From Hortaea werneckii (Eukaryota; Ascomycota; Dothideomycetes; Mycosphaerellales; Teratosphaeriaceae), in the NCBI GenBank assembly GCA_037044905.1, contig JBAOKB010000077.1, positions 310,001 through 374,000 on the forward strand: 64,000 bases of DNA. The letters run 5' to 3'. Numbering within the stretch: the first letter of the stretch is position 1; every line of letters starts with the position of its first letter. The translations under genes were made by a program, and so were the position numbers. Of the stretch, positions 56,024 to 64,000 are shown piece after piece. A model generated the notes under the pieces. The model ran no database searches. It was not told where the DNA came from and was given only the letters and a program-made list of their open reading frames with translations.

Positions 56024-59000
56024 CTAAGTATCCTTCTCCTTCTCTTCCCATCTGGTTTCCTCACCAGCTGTTGCGCCAGCTTCCTCGGCTGTAGAAGGCA
56101 GGGTCCCCTTTTCGCCCTGTCCCTCAAACTTCGCCCTCAACGTCCTCACACTCCCCTGTGGTCGGATAGCCCCGGCAGAGATACTCCTATGGCTTCCGCT
56201 GCGGCTGACCTGGCTCTCACTCGCGCTTCTGGTGCTCAACCGGTCCGTGTCCGTTGCGTTCACCACGCGGAGTCGGGACTTGGGAATCGTGAACATGACC
56301 TGAACATCACGGTTGTTGGCGGCGTCTTCAACGTCCCAGTCTTCCTCCGCTTGTTGCTCATCCATTGACGAGCGAAGGGGCTCGCCCCAATCGCCTGGGT
56401 CAGGGTCGTCGCGGTAGCGAGGAAAGAGGTTGTCTTCCGCCCAGTCCTTCTGCCCTCTTTTCTGGCGAAGCAGAGCACCACCGTCAGACGCGGCACGACG
56501 TGGTGTGCTGCCAATTGGAAGACGAGTTCGTGGTCTGGGCAGTATAGCAGACGCGGGTTCTTGCTCGTCAAGTTCATTGGGAGCGCGGAAAGTCCCATTG
56601 GACGTCATGCTGAAGCTCCGCTCACCAGCCATAGAAACGACGTTCAGCGCGCGCCTCAAACTTCCCATCCAGCCTTGTCTCCGTCGCGCTGGCAAGGGCG
56701 CAATTTGAGGAGGTTCGTTACTGAATGCGACTGAATGCATTCCATGCCGTGTGTTGCTGTGTGCCGCCATCGCACGCTGATATGGATCATCCCTATCTGC
56801 CATGAGACGACCCCCAAGCAATGCTTCTCCTTGGTTCTGAAGATCAGCGAAGGTAGAGTGAGCAGTTGTAAAAGAGTCGCCATCGCTCGCGCTCGGTGGT
56901 GCGGCTTGATTGGCTGAACCGGCCGTTGAAGAGCGAGCGCGAGATTGCCAATGGTACGGAGACTTTCTGCCACCCTCACTACTGGACATAGTATGCGCTT
57001 GTCCTTCGCTGGTCGCGTACTGCTCGGGGCTGCTGTTTGATGTCGAGCGAGCAGCCATTGCTGCCTGCAGAAGGACCCCGCTACGGGTCGACATGGTGCG
57101 CGTTAAGGAGTTCGTGCGCTGAGACTTGTCGCTTAGCGTAGATACTGTTCGATCCTCCAGGCTCTTGATGGGAGAGGTGCGCCCGGTTTCCACAGAAAGT
57201 AGGGGCTGCTGAGCTGGCACGTCCTCATAGCTGGTCCAATTTGGCTCACCACCCTTGCTCATAGTCGGCTGCTTGGCCGGCATAGACGAGATTCGATTGG
57301 CAGAGGTCGGCACACGTCGAACCGTCTCCCTTCCATCGGTCTCATGTGAAGGCGGATGGCTGCCAAGTGGGTTGGGGAGTTCCTGGTTGTCGTCTGCAAA
57401 TGGATCCTCCATGGACAGTGCTCGCTCAATGGCTCGAAGTCGTTGTTGTGCTCGTAGAAGCGTTTCTTCCTCTCGCTCTCGGCCGGCTATAGAGTCATCT
57501 TCGTCTTCGCGTTCCGCGATTGGTGGAATGTTACCACTATGACGAGTTGTGCGCTGCTCGTCATAGGAAGGTGCGGCATGGTATTGATAGTTTTTGCCAG
57601 CGACACCTTTCCTCAATCCTCGCGTTGGGCTAGGTACACTGAGGAACAGGCCCGTACCGGAACCTGTTTGCTGTTCCATCTGCGGCTCACGCATTGGGTA
57701 CGAGCCTGCGGTGTGGTCCCAGACGTTCCAGTAATGGTCAGCGGCCGAAACATCACTAGCTCGCCCATCGATTCCGCTGTCCATCTGCATGAAGGGATGC
57801 TCAATCCGTGCGCCTCCAAACGAAGCGTCCGATGACCTGGACAGTAAAGCGCGACCCCGATCATCGCGCGCACGCTTGACCCTTTTCGAATACCAGAAAT
57901 AGAAAGCCACAATGCCGAGAAGCAAAGCACCCCCTATTCCAAGACCAGTCCCAAGTCCGACTGCCTGCGCATGGCTTTGGTTTGTCGCATTGCTTGATGG
58001 TTGAGATTCAACGGGTGGCGGGCTGTAGGAATCTACCCAACTCTTCGAAGTCGTATTATAGAGCCAGATTCTAGACTCGTCCGAGGTAGCTTGTCGCTTC
58101 GTCGATGCTGAAGACGAGGTGGAGTAGCCGCCGACTATCATCATCACACCACCTGGCAGCATAGCTGCCCCATGGCCGTAGATGCCCTCTCCCGAAGCCA
58201 AAGGCGAGCTCGAGCTAGCCTCAGGGATGCTCCACTTCCAACCTCCGGTCCCACCGTACGCAGACCCGAATTCTAGGATGGCCATCTGCGGTTGCGCCGG
58301 CGTGCTTACATCACCAACCCAACCGCCGAACAGCAAAACCGTACTGCCGTCTTCAGAGAGCACGGCTGTGTGTCCGGACCTTGGCTCAACTTCGGTGACC
58401 TCTTGACGTGCAGTAAGGTCAGTCTTCAGGTCTTCGGGCTGTTCGACAGGCAAGAAAGTCCAGCTTTCTTGAGGAAGTGAAAACAAGGCCACTTGTGACA
58501 TGTTGATGAAAGCCGTCTGGGTGTGGCCTCCCAGGAGCACGATATCTTGTTGTTGGGTTTGCGCTTCGCCATCGGAGTTCAAAGTGTACGTTGGAGCAAG
58601 AGGCGTTATGGAAAAGCCTGCTTCGGCGATAGGAGGCCCTGTTGCTGCCGCTAAACTTATGTCGTAGTCCGTGTAGCCTGCTTCGGTGCTGGCAGATAAG
58701 GCGACCATCGAGTTCGAATAATTTGCTGACTTTGTCCATTGCTCATCTGTGCTGCTCTCCAAGGGACACATCCCTCCAAAGACGAAAACCTTTGTGTTCG
58801 ACACATTCGAGTTCTGGTAGTCTGAATAAGTAAATCCACCTGCTAACCAGTTGGGACCTGCCACTGCGCTATCGCTCCCTGTGGTCTCGACCGATGTCTT
58901 GTATTGAGTCCAGGTACCATTTCCACTGTCGCTTCCACGTTCCGCGACAAACCTCCACACCTCCGTGCCATCTGCACCGGCTGAGCAATCCCCAGCTACG

Positions 59001-59299
59001 ACTGTGATATTCCCATCCGGACCAATTGTGGGGGTATAAGATTGTCGTCCATCGCCTCTCAGGAAAGGAAGGTCGTGCGCAACCTGCGACAGCGGCAGAT
59101 CTGTACTGTCAAAGTTGCTGCTCAGATCTAGTGATACCAGCTCGGCTTGAGGTGAGCTTTGGGCTGCATTTCGGAAGATGTACGCATAGGATGTGTTCTG
59201 CGATAACAAGATCCGTGTGGGGTTGTAAGGCAATGTCTCAGATACTGCTTTGCCTAGCAAAGCCGATAGGCTTGCCAGTTCCAGGTTTCCGAGCCTCAT
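56024..59299 (-). CDS. Kelch/galactose-oxidase-type beta-propeller single-pass membrane protein
   Basis: Single exon, 1091 aa, intact. A short hydrophobic N-terminus may be a signal peptide. Residues about 35-440 form a beta-propeller with kelch-like blades: KVFVFGGMCP, DIVLLGGHTQTAF, SGHTAVLSEDGSTVLLFGGW and YGHGAAMLPGGVMMIVGGYS. Many N-glycosylation sites (NTS, NVS, NYS, NMS, NTT) suggest an extracellular or lumenal location. One TM segment lies near 445-470 (GIGGALLLGIVAFYFWYSKR), preceded by a Ser/Asn stalk. The long cytoplasmic tail is disordered and Ser-rich. The layout of extracellular kelch propeller, TM and signalling-like tail is known from several filamentous fungi. The ligand and role are unknown. 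Confidence 0.86.
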   Translation of the reverse strand: MRLGNLELASLSALLGKAVSETLPYNPTRILLSQNTSYAYIFRNAAQSSPQAELVSLDLSSNFDSTDLPLSQVAHDLPFLRGDGRQSYTPTIGPDGNITVVAGDCSAGADGTEVWRFVAERGSDSGNGTWTQYKTSVETTGSDSAVAGPNWLAGGFTYSDYQNSNVSNTKVFVFGGMCPLESSTDEQWTKSANYSNSMVALSASTEAGYTDYDISLAAATGPPIAEAGFSITPLAPTYTLNSDGEAQTQQQDIVLLGGHTQTAFINMSQVALFSLPQESWTFLPVEQPEDLKTDLTARQEVTEVEPRSGHTAVLSEDGSTVLLFGGWVGDVSTPAQPQMAILEFGSAYGGTGGWKWSIPEASSSSPLASGEGIYGHGAAMLPGGVMMIVGGYSTSSSASTKRQATSDESRIWLYNTTSKSWVDSYSPPPVESQPSSNATNQSHAQAVGLGTGLGIGGALLLGIVAFYFWYSKRVKRARDDRGRALLSRSSDASFGGARIEHPFMQMDSGIDGRASDVSAADHYWNVWDHTAGSYPMREPQMEQQTGSGTGLFLSVPSPTRGLRKGVAGKNYQYHAAPSYDEQRTTRHSGNIPPIAEREDEDDSIAGREREEETLLRAQQRLRAIERALSMEDPFADDNQELPNPLGSHPPSHETDGRETVRRVPTSANRISSMPAKQPTMSKGGEPNWTSYEDVPAQQPLLSVETGRTSPIKSLEDRTVSTLSDKSQRTNSLTRTMSTRSGVLLQAAMAARSTSNSSPEQYATSEGQAHTMSSSEGGRKSPYHWQSRARSSTAGSANQAAPPSASDGDSFTTAHSTFADLQNQGEALLGGRLMADRDDPYQRAMAAHSNTRHGMHSVAFSNEPPQIAPLPARRRQGWMGSLRRALNVVSMAGERSFSMTSNGTFRAPNELDEQEPASAILPRPRTRLPIGSTPRRAASDGGALLRQKRGQKDWAEDNLFPRYRDDPDPGDWGEPLRSSMDEQQAEEDWDVEDAANNRDVQVMFTIPKSRLRVVNATDTDRLSTRSASESQVSRSGSHRSISAGAIRPQGSVRTLRAKFEGQGEKGTLPSTAEEAGATAGEETRWEEKEKDT

Positions 59300-60444
59300 C
59301 AGAGGCGAAGTGATAACGATGCTCTTCTTGACGGCCTCCCTTCAATTGCTTTCCCTCGCCCTACATCATCTTCCGGAGTCGTCCAGCCAATTCAGATTCG
59401 ACGCTTGAGCTGCGGATGCAGCGCCGCCTTCCAATATTTCGTCCAGAAGGCTGTATGGTGCGAAGTTCAGATGCCGGAGTAGTTTGTGTATCAAGACAGC
59501 CGTGTCCCAAGCAAGCAAAGACGAGCCAGAAAGAATGTACAGCAGAAGCTGCAGAGCTAGCTAACTGGCGGGCTGCGAACTGGTGGTCAGGCCGCATCAA
59601 CAAAAAGACCAGCCACAGCTTCCTCCTAGCCCAGCCAGGGAGACCAGGCCTGATTGCGAATCTGCTCCAACGTCAACCTTGCCCAATCGAGCCGTTACAA
59701 TCGAGTAGCAGGGTTCCATGCGCCATCGGCCGCCTGAGATGGCTCGCCATGGCTCGAGATGGCTGGGGTCCCGCCAGCCGACTGGTCTATTGTTCGGAGG
59801 CGGGGCTGACGTTGCCTGGGCGACGCGCCCGGCTCGCCCGAGTGCCGGGATCAAGCATGTCCCGCCTCGCGTCACTCGCACGTGCAAAATGCCACCTACC
59901 TAGGTACCCAGAAACCGTCGGGCGGACGTTAATTGATGAAAGCTGCAAAGAACAGGGCACACCGCAGCCGAAGTTGGCTGATCGCGTCCATGTGGCTTTG
60001 ATTGTCCTATTGCCTGAGCAACCTATATATGAGCTGTCCTCTTAGAACCCAACGGCCCGCGGCGCATTCTCTTCCACTGGAGAGGTACTTGTAAGTATAG
60101 ACTCGATGCCTGCACGACACGCGGTTGTGGGCCCTCCGACGCGTATTGGTACCGACCTCATATTATGAGTGCCGTTGGTTGTCAAAGAGATCCTCTCCCG
60201 CGCGCCATCGATCTGGCCAGCTCTCCTCGCTGTCCGGCGTATCGATGATCTGTTGCCTGCCAGGTCGATTTGATTTTTGAGCCATTGGCATTGAGGCCGA
60301 GTAATTGTGCCCGACGTTGCTACTGTGGTGGTACATTTCGACCAGCATGCAAATGAAGACGACCTACATGGGACCGAAGCAGCTTTCATGGGTGGACAAG
60401 AACGAGAACCTCTTTATGCAGTCAGGTATCCCAAGAACTGCTCT
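59300..60444. other. Intergenic region of 1.1 kb
   Basis: Upstream of the kelch gene and downstream of the RUS-family gene. A 209-codon plus-strand frame (59416-60045) has an ATG but no conserved-looking sequence. ATGGCTCG and GAGATGGCT repeats lie at 59735-59765. Confidence 0.5.
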
Positions 60445-62032
60445 TCAACTTGATGTGCTCATCCGCATGCTTGACCTTGTCTCCAAAGCATTCCCTTCTA
60501 GATCCCACCCAGCAGCTGTGAGGTCCCCAATGTACTTTTCTTGCATTGCACGTACCGTCGTTTCACGCAAAAGCATGAGGCGCCTGTCGCTACTGCTTGC
60601 CCCATCCGATGCTGCCCTCCCCCTTGTTGCCTTTTCTGCTTCTGCCACCGCCAAGCAACGCCACCAGGCACTCACGCAGTCCAGCGTTGTTGCGCCTTGC
60701 TTTAAGAATATCGCAAAATGACACTGCGATCCGTTGTGAGCTGAGGTGATATTGATTATGTATCGCTCCTGCTCAAATGTTTTCATGAGCTTCGCAAGAA
60801 ATTGGGCGTCTACGGAGAACGACCCTGTCGTACTGTGCTCTTGCACTTTTTGGCATTCGAACAACGGCTTGATCGAGGATTGGAAGCTGCACCACCCGAT
60901 AGTCTCACCCTGAGCACCCCTTAGTGTGCCATCTTTTTCAAAAATACGTTCGCGACTGGAAACATCTTCAGGCTTTGGCACTCTGCCTTGTCGGAGCTGA
61001 TGATACACCAATGTGGCCCTTTGACGGTTGAGAGTACGCATGCTTACTGAACGTACAGCTCTTCTGTTGGTTTCGAGGTGGATCGAAAGCAGAAGAATCA
61101 GCGCGGCCCAAGTGGCGGTTTGGCTCGTTACCCATGAGACGACGAGGCTTCCCGCAAGCATGCCCATCAACGAGATGACTGTCTCTTGACTTGAGTCTTT
61201 GGCATTCAACTCGCCTAGATTACCCCATCGTGCAAAGTGAGCGCTCAAGCTAGCCTTGGCTGAGCCAGCTGCTACTCCGCACAATGCACGCAAGACGCTG
61301 CTGAAGCTGAGCACAACGATTCTGACAGGCTTCGGAAAGGCAGGCGATAAGCAATCCAGGACAAAGGCAAAATCGTTTAAGACGTCTGCAAGGAGCCGAT
61401 ACATCTTGCATTCTGGTTCGAGCGACGTGCCGAAACGGTGAGCAAAAAGAATGGTGGCAATGCGTCCAGCGGATTCCTGAAGGATAGAAAGCAACAGAGC
61501 CGCTGTGGGTGAGGCGCTGGAATCACCGACGCCCACGCTGGACAGGACTGCTCGCGAAGACAGGAGGCCAGCGATACTGCTTGAGAATGCCTGGAGTGAA
61601 TCGTAAATCTGATATCTGAGCTACGGTGAGCTGGCTTTCGGCCGAGTGCCAGATTGAGAGATGACCTACTCGAGATAGTCGTCGGTAACACTGTGTGGGT
61701 ATCCGACTGGCAAGAATACGTCCAAAAGCCTCTGACCTACTGACTTCGTCTTCTCAGGCAGCTGACTATGGTCAGCATGAATGCATGTAGCCTGGGTCCA
61801 ATATGATGAGAAGCGACAATTAGGTAGTATAGCGCAAGGCGCGGTCTACTCGATGCTGTAAAGATCTGTGCCTTTTGATGCGTTATGTACAGTAGAGAGC
61901 GCAAAAGTCATTGGGACATACAATTACATCTACTCTGCTCATTCCCTCCGAGTTCTCCGGCGAGGAAACATAGGTGGCCGTCACATTGCCAGCCTCATCA
62001 TGTTCAGTGAACTCTAGCCTTTCCCCACTCAT
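60445..62032 (-). CDS. RUS-family (DUF647, root UVB-sensitive) protein
   Basis: Exons: 62032-61922, 61761-61670 and 61615-60445; introns are 160 and 54 nt; 457 aa, intact. The start gives MSGERLEFTEHDEAGN. The conserved block then runs RLLDVFLPVGYPHSVTDDYL, YQIYDSLQAFSSSIAGLLSS, VGVGDSSASPTAALLLSILQ, RIATILFAHRFG and KASLSAHFARWGNLGELNAK. Several hydrophobic helices follow (ETVISLMGMLAGSLVVSWVT). The C-terminal 200 residues include FEQERYIINI. In plants RUS1/RUS2 act in UV-B response and vitamin B6 homeostasis, and the human member is C16orf58; the fungal role is unknown. The small first exon was found by matching the phase across the first intron. Confidence 0.9.
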
Positions 62033-62332
62033 TTTGAGAAGAAGGTACTATGTACTGGGTAATATCGAGAGTAGTAGCATGACACGAGTTCAATTTGGTG
62101 AAGTGGAATCTGAAAGTCCACACATTGATCACCACGAAGCGCTAGCGGCTGTTGCCGTCATCTGCGGCCTCCCTGAGCACTGAAATACATGGCACATTTG
62201 GGTCTTCCGGAACGAAGGCAGTGAATTCATGACAATGAAGAACAGTCCAAGTGCGCTTTAGCAGCTTACAAGTGTACATTGCCATCTATCGCTAAAACGC
62301 TACACTTTGAGCTTTCCAGTGCTCACTGTTCA

Positions 62333-63733
62333 TCATCTTCCACCGGCAAGCGCCTTCTTCACGGCCTCGATCTGTTCCATCACGGCGCTTCTGCTGGTGC
62401 CACCTTTCGCCGATCGCATTTCCACACTCTTTTGATAGTCAAATACCTCCATGACGTTCTGCTCGAAACGTTGGTCCACGCTTTGCAGCTGCTGGAAGCT
62501 TAGTTGATCCATTGGTTTGTTCTCCTTCTCAGCCAAAGCCACCACTTGGCCTGAGATGTGATGAGTCTCTCTGAAAGGCACGCCCTTCCGCACCAAGTAG
62601 TCGGCAAGGTCGGTTGCAAGCATGTCGGGGGTAAGAGACTTAAGCATGTTCTCTGGTTGGATTGCAAGGGTAGAAAGGACGCCGGTGGCAATCTGCAAGC
62701 TGTCGCCAACAGTCTTGATATGGTCCAGCAGCGGCTCCACAGATTCCTGCAGGTCTTTGTTGTAGGTGGACGGGATCCCCTTAACGCTCATCATAAGCCC
62801 TGCCATCTGACCAAATACTCTTCCAGACTTTCCACGGAGAAGTTCCAGGGAGTCCGGGTTCTTCTTCTGAGGCATCAGGCTGGAGCCGGTGGAGTATGCA
62901 TCCGCTAGCTTCACGAAGGAGAACTCGCCGGAAGAGTAGATGATCAAGTCTTCGGCCCATCGAGACATGTGCATCATAAGCGTGCTGCCCCATTGCAGGG
63001 TCTCCACCACAAAGTCCCGATCACCAACACCAGCAAGGGAGTTCATGATGAGTCCGTCAAAGCCGAGCTCCTTTGCAATCGCGTCGCGGTCGACGTTGAA
63101 AGGGTTTCCAGCCAACGCGCCGCAGCCCAGCGGGCACTTGTTGACCCTTGTCTTAAGCTCGCGTATCCGCGCAAGGTCAGAGGTGAAGAACGATGCGTAC
63201 ATCAACATCCAGTGACTCCATCTGATCGGTTGTGCGCGCTGCAAATGGGTATAACCCGGCATCACCGCCTCGATGTCCTTCTCTGCTCTGGCGGCAATGA
63301 CTTTCAAGAGGTCCACCAGGTAGCCTTCTAACGTGTCCAGTTGGTCGCGTAGCCACAGTCGCATATCCGTAGCTACTTGATCGTTCCTACTGCGACCTGT
63401 GTGCAGCTTACCCGCAATGTCCTTGCCAATAACCTCACCTAGCCGCCTTTCGTTCGCCGTATGAATGTCCTCATCCACACCGGGCTTGATCTCGAAGCGC
63501 CCCTCTTCCCATTCCTGGAGCACGATGCCAAAGCCGCGTTCAATTTCGGCGAACTCCTGCTGCGTGAGAATGCCATTTTTGGTGTTTGCCCTCGCGTAAG
63601 CGATGCTTCCACGGATATCCTGGGAATAAAAGGCGCGGTCGAAGTAGATGGACTCGTTGTACTGGGTCATAATGGGGTCCAGGGTCCCGGTGAAGCGACC
63701 ACCCCAAAGCTGCTGGGAAGGTTGTTTCGCCAT
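62333..63733 (-). CDS. ARG4: Argininosuccinate lyase (arginine synthesis)
   Basis: Cleaves argininosuccinate to arginine and fumarate, the last step of arginine synthesis. Single exon, 466 aa, intact, a normal length. ATG at 63733 (MAKQPSQQLWGGRFTG). Conserved regions: GRSRNDQVATDMRLW, GYTHLQRAQPIRWSHWM (with the catalytic His), NKCPLGCGALAGNPF and the fumarase-superfamily signature GSSLMPQKKNPDSLELLRG with the catalytic Ser loop. The frame stays open 84 codons upstream of this ATG (to 63985) without family similarity; that part is treated as 5' UTR. It is tandem with, and 300 bp downstream of, the RUS-family gene region. Confidence 0.96.
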   Translation of the reverse strand: MAKQPSQQLWGGRFTGTLDPIMTQYNESIYFDRAFYSQDIRGSIAYARANTKNGILTQQEFAEIERGFGIVLQEWEEGRFEIKPGVDEDIHTANERRLGEVIGKDIAGKLHTGRSRNDQVATDMRLWLRDQLDTLEGYLVDLLKVIAARAEKDIEAVMPGYTHLQRAQPIRWSHWMLMYASFFTSDLARIRELKTRVNKCPLGCGALAGNPFNVDRDAIAKELGFDGLIMNSLAGVGDRDFVVETLQWGSTLMMHMSRWAEDLIIYSSGEFSFVKLADAYSTGSSLMPQKKNPDSLELLRGKSGRVFGQMAGLMMSVKGIPSTYNKDLQESVEPLLDHIKTVGDSLQIATGVLSTLAIQPENMLKSLTPDMLATDLADYLVRKGVPFRETHHISGQVVALAEKENKPMDQLSFQQLQSVDQRFEQNVMEVFDYQKSVEMRSAKGGTSRSAVMEQIEAVKKALAGGR

Positions 63734-64000
63734 GATGAAGGCGTCGACAGCTCCGTAACAGGATGCGCAAAAATCGTAATGATCACACAGCTGTGAAAAC
63801 AAAAATACTAGGTACCTAGAATGAGGCTCTGTCACGGTGAGCAAAGGCGAGTGACTCTCCCACTTGAACTTTTGCGGACCCCTGCAGCCAGACAAGCCAG
63901 ATAGCGATAAGAGATGCACTTGGCCTGCGCCCGCGCCTCGGCTCCACCTGTACCTGCAGATCAACCGGAGGGAACCAACCGACAAGCGTCTTGGACCTAA
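63734..64000. other. Upstream region of argininosuccinate lyase
   Basis: The last 267 bp hold the promoter and 5' UTR of the lyase gene. No further gene start is visible before the window ends. Confidence 0.5.

Noticed and set aside
59416..60045. 209-codon plus-strand frame with an ATG
   Set aside because: It has no recognisable motif or domain, a composition like the surrounding GC-rich DNA, and sits in the promoter of the kelch gene.
1..64000. A secondary-metabolite or other pathway gene cluster
   Set aside because: Neighbouring genes belong to unrelated housekeeping pathways; the ABC transporter has no PKS, NRPS, terpene or P450 gene next to it.

Overview
The window is nuclear DNA from a filamentous ascomycete (Pezizomycotina; a Dothideomycete-like fungus would fit, but the class is a guess). 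The evidence is short spliceosomal introns of about 48-66 nt with GT..AG ends, well-spaced single genes on both strands, and typical fungal families: SAT4-type rhodopsin-domain protein, SUR7-type claudin-like protein, a full-size PDR ABC transporter, a HeLo-domain protein, a DUF7598-type membrane protein and CCZ1. I saw no operons, tRNA, rRNA or CRISPR.

Layout, left to right: the 3' end of a cytochrome c haem lyase gene (1-158, +); a SAT4-type membrane protein (722-2129, -); PTC5-type mitochondrial PP2C phosphatase (-) head-to-head with ribosomal protein L31 (+); polynucleotide kinase 3'-phosphatase (6989-8622, +); a 3.4-kb stretch with no gene but a CA-rich microsatellite; a Ser/Pro-rich protein (11998-13579, +); a SUR7-family protein (14393-15536, -) divergent from CCZ1 (17737-20848, +); an AT-rich, RIP-like repeat block (about 21290-23500); a PDR ABC transporter (23926-28925, -); CEX1/SCYL-type pseudokinase (30030-32530, -) divergent from a large PHD-finger/winged-helix protein (33267-38098, +); two uncharacterised conserved-looking genes (39138-40120 +, 41796-42683 -); GRX5 (-) head-to-head with phosphopantothenoylcysteine decarboxylase (+); a four-TM DUF7598-type protein (-); a SERF-like small protein (+); a HeLo-domain protein (48771-50222, +); a SET-domain protein (50648-51843, +); an Arg-rich protein (-); cytochrome c peroxidase (-); a two-exon unknown gene (-); a kelch-type membrane protein (56024-59299, -); a RUS/DUF647-family protein (60445-62032, -); and argininosuccinate lyase (62333-63733, -).

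The genes are ordinary housekeeping and cell-biology genes and do not form a pathway cluster. Several encode mitochondrial proteins (haem lyase, PTC5, GRX5, cytochrome c peroxidase), but they are scattered. The most striking property of the window is that eleven of about 26 genes carry apparent single-nucleotide indels, roughly 18 in total, many in homopolymer runs, 14 of them a missing base and 4 an extra base. Correcting each indel restores both the family's conserved sequence and a CDS length divisible by three. Fifteen other genes, including reading frames of 3.3 and 4.4 kb, are clean. Uncorrected sequencing or assembly errors are the simplest explanation; widespread gene decay is the alternative. 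The second notable feature is a degenerate tandem array with a period of about 155-177 bp, next to a 16-18 bp minisatellite, beside the ABC transporter. I found no convincing new multi-gene system.
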